A stretch of 64,000 nt of DNA from Anoxybacillus sp050480245 (lineage in GTDB: Bacteria; Bacillota; Bacilli; Bacillales; Anoxybacillaceae), in NCBI GenBank assembly GCA_050480245.1, contig JBCNEQ010000004.1, one strand, 5' to 3'. Under the pieces are notes generated by a model, which was given only the letters and a program-made list of their open reading frames with translations, did not search any database and was not told the origin of the DNA. Made by a program: the position numbers and the translations under genes. Positions 62,312 through 64,000 of the stretch are shown in pieces (within the stretch, counting starts at the first letter, position 1; each line of letters opens with the position of its first letter).

Positions 62312-62346
62312 TAAAAAAACGGAAGGATCTCCCTTCCGCCTTTTTT
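62312..62346 (-). terminator. Terminator of the flhO-flhP-epuA operon
   Basis: Minus strand: CGGAAGG pairs with CCTTCCG, then TTTTTTT, between the EpuA-like gene and fabZ. Confidence 0.8.
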
Positions 62347-62378
62347 CCAATGTATCACGTTTTGAAGTGGTCTGTCCA

Positions 62379-62591
62379 CTACTGTTTTTCGATTAAATCG
62401 ACAATATGTTGCCACGTCGCTGGCTTTAACGCATCCCATGCGTTTCCTTCGCCAAGCACGCCGTAGCCAACCATCGCTCCTGCCAACGTGCTAATGGTAA
62501 TCAAACAAAGGACGATGAGTAAACGAAGCCAAATCGGAATAAGACGGCGGCGCGGACGGCGAAGCGAGCGTTTCTGTTGTTTTTCCTCCAT
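62379..62591 (-). CDS. EpuA-like small membrane protein
   Basis: 70 residues: an Arg-rich N-terminus (KQQKRSLRRPRRRLIPIW), one membrane helix (LRLLIVLCLITISTLAGAMVGYGVLG) and a WDALKPATWQHIVDLI end. This matches the family often labelled DNA-directed RNA polymerase subunit beta (EpuA), a misleading name. It lies 14 bases downstream of flhP and is probably co-transcribed. Function unknown. Confidence 0.75.
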   Translation of the reverse strand: MEEKQQKRSLRRPRRRLIPIWLRLLIVLCLITISTLAGAMVGYGVLGEGNAWDALKPATWQHIVDLIEKQ

Positions 62592-62605
62592 ATCATTTTC
62601 CCTCT

Positions 62606-63430
62606 CTATGAACGAATGCCGTTAATAATCCCCATCATTTGATCCGACAACGTAATCGCACGAGCGTTTAGCTGATATGACCGTTGCGTAATCATGAGCT
62701 CGCTCATCTCGGTCGCTAGTTCAACGTTCGATTGTTCCAAGGCGTATTGTTGCATGGAAATGTCGTTACGATTGTTGCCAGCTAAATTAACCGTTACGTC
62801 TTCATGATTCACATCAGCTGGAAAAGCAAAACGGTTATCGCCAAGCGACTGCATCAGTTGCGGGCGCGTCACATATGATACGCCGATGTTCACGGTCTTC
62901 ATGATGTTTCCGTTTGGCGCAATGAATTGCATCGTTCCGTTTTGAGTGACTTGAATATCTTTAAATCCGTCCGGTACCGTAATCAGTTCGTTGTTTTCAT
63001 CTACAACTGCATAGCCATCTGCCGTCACAAGCATCAATTCATTTGGATTGTTCACCGACGGACTAAGGTAAAACGCACCATCGCGCGTATATTGCATCGC
63101 ACCATCGACAAGGATGCGGAAAAATTGCCCTTCTTTCGTCAATGCAAGATCAAGCGGACGATCTGTTTTTACAATCGAGCCTTGTTTCACTTGCATATAG
63201 GTGGACGCGACTTTTGCGCCGACACCGAGGCGGACACCTGCTGGCGTCAGACGAGGCGCTTCGTCCGTTTTTAGCAAGTTCGTAAACTGTTGGGCGAGCA
63301 ATTCACCAAATACGGCATCGCGTTTTTTAAACCCGGTCGTATTGACGTTGGCGATATTATGGCTAATGACGTCTAGTTGTTGTTGTAGTTGGTTCATCGT
63401 GTTGGCGGCAGTAATCATTGACCGAAGCAT
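62606..63430 (-). CDS. flhP: Flagellar basal-body rod-type protein FlhP (FlgG family)
   Basis: 274 residues: LRSMITAANTMNQLQQQLDVISHNIANVNTTGFK (basal-body rod N-terminus) and the C-terminal ELMITQRSYQLNARAITLSDQMMGIINGIRS. It forms part of the flagellar rod or hook-filament junction. The ATG at 63430 follows TAGGGGG; an ATG six bases earlier is less well spaced. flhO lies immediately upstream, as in B. subtilis. Confidence 0.92.
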   Translation of the reverse strand: MLRSMITAANTMNQLQQQLDVISHNIANVNTTGFKKRDAVFGELLAQQFTNLLKTDEAPRLTPAGVRLGVGAKVASTYMQVKQGSIVKTDRPLDLALTKEGQFFRILVDGAMQYTRDGAFYLSPSVNNPNELMLVTADGYAVVDENNELITVPDGFKDIQVTQNGTMQFIAPNGNIMKTVNIGVSYVTRPQLMQSLGDNRFAFPADVNHEDVTVNLAGNNRNDISMQQYALEQSNVELATEMSELMITQRSYQLNARAITLSDQMMGIINGIRS

Positions 63431-63440
63431 CGTCATCCCC

Positions 63441-64000
63441 CTACCTTAAGCGGCCAATTTCGTTTGCCGCTTTGTCCATACTTTTATCGTACGCTTGTAA
63501 AATTTTTTGATTCGCCTCAAAGGCGCGATAAGCCGACAACATGTCCGTCATCGCACGGGAAAGATCGACGTTTGAACGTTCAATATATTGTTGGCGAATT
63601 GTATACGTTTGTGCAGGCGGGAGTTCTCCTTCTGCCCGGAATAAACCGTTTCCTTCTTTCGCAAGCGTTTGAACATCGTCAGCGTAGGCGATGCGAAGGC
63701 GGGCGATTTGTTCGCCATCTTTTGTGATCGTTCCGTCCGTTAATACAGTAAACTGCTCGTCCCCGATGAAAATACGGTTACCGCTTTCATCAAGCACGTA
63801 AAGACCGTCTGTCGTCGTTAAAAAGCCGTCTGCATCGATGGTCAAATGGCCGTTTCGCGTATAACGAACGTCGCCTGTTTCGTTTTGAACGGTAAAAAAT
63901 GATGTGCCCGTGCCATCGACAATCGCTACATCAGTGTTGTTGCCTGTTTCGCGTATATCTCCTTGCGCAAAGTTCGGCACAAGTTCTTGCACGTACACCC
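63441..64000 (-). CDS. flhO: Flagellar basal-body rod-type protein FlhO (5' end outside window)
   Basis: The last 186 codons of an FlgF/FlgG-family protein. They contain VAIVDGTGTSFFTVQNETGDVRYTRNGHLTIDADGFL and the C-terminal signature YIERSNVDLSRAMTDMLSAYRAFEANQKILQAYD. The gene continues beyond base 64000. Pairing with flhP supports the name. Confidence 0.9.
   Translation of the reverse strand, partial: VYVQELVPNFAQGDIRETGNNTDVAIVDGTGTSFFTVQNETGDVRYTRNGHLTIDADGFLTTTDGLYVLDESGNRIFIGDEQFTVLTDGTITKDGEQIARLRIAYADDVQTLAKEGNGLFRAEGELPPAQTYTIRQQYIERSNVDLSRAMTDMLSAYRAFEANQKILQAYDKSMDKAANEIGRLR

Noticed and set aside
1..64000. tRNA, rRNA, CRISPR, prophage and replication-origin signals
   Set aside because: No convincing examples were seen by eye on either strand. 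The transposases found are RAYTs rather than classical insertion sequences with terminal inverted repeats.

Overview
The window looks like the chromosome of a thermophilic, flagellated, S-layer-bearing Bacillaceae, most like Anoxybacillus (or a close Geobacillus relative). This rests on ComK, NsrR/Hmp, ComM, the ywpF-sortase and fabZ-flhP-flhO gene orders known from Bacillus, strong AGGAGG ribosome sites, SecA2 with SlaP, and CsaB. The genus is inferred from protein character only; no rRNA or tRNA gene was seen.

Region 1 (1-8.9 kb) is a repeat-rich accessory region. It holds two nearly identical REP-associated tyrosine transposase (RAYT) genes and a truncated third, three intact copies and one broken copy of a 35-residue holin-like toxin gene, an intact comM plus a duplicated 5' fragment of it, and many copies of a short REP-like element. 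Read on the minus strand the REP is GTAG followed by the small hairpin GGTGCCTGTCACC. It is usually paired with a larger terminator-like hairpin. Cargo genes (polysaccharide deacetylase, Rpn-type nuclease, an unknown 145-residue protein) sit with their 3' ends against REPs. Four tandem REP/terminator units lie just after the S-layer gene.

Region 2 (8.9-22.9 kb) is a cell-surface block: a 1330-residue S-layer protein, an NlpC/P60-SLH hydrolase, an SLH-bearing zinc metalloprotease, a large subtilase, then secA2 and slaP, which probably export the S-layer protein. Region 3 (23-29.1 kb) has small regulators, ywpF, a class D sortase overlapping its probable MPKTA substrate, aspartokinase and comK. 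Region 4 (29.2-34.4 kb) is a four-gene operon (tagA-like, flippase, DUF5693, csaB) joined by ATGA overlaps; it probably makes and pyruvylates the wall polymer that SLH domains bind.

Region 5 (34.5-51 kb) is housekeeping and stress functions: SEC-C protein, cvfB, an oxidoreductase, Fic, VanZ, hmp/nsrR with shared operators, a SWIM-SNF2-microprotein operon, an RND pump and a BCCT transporter. Region 6 (51-60.6 kb) is sugar-nucleotide and polymer genes (galE, ugd, galU, an LCP ligase, a wrecked capD/epsC pseudogene) interrupted by a secreted alpha-amylase flanked by a REP and a 30-bp direct repeat of the LCP gene's 3' end. Region 7 (60.8-64 kb) has a gene apparently needing a -1 frameshift, a small lipoprotein, fabZ, an EpuA-like gene, flhP and the start-less part of flhO.

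The most unusual system is the RAYT/REP/holin-like-toxin/comM assembly of region 1.
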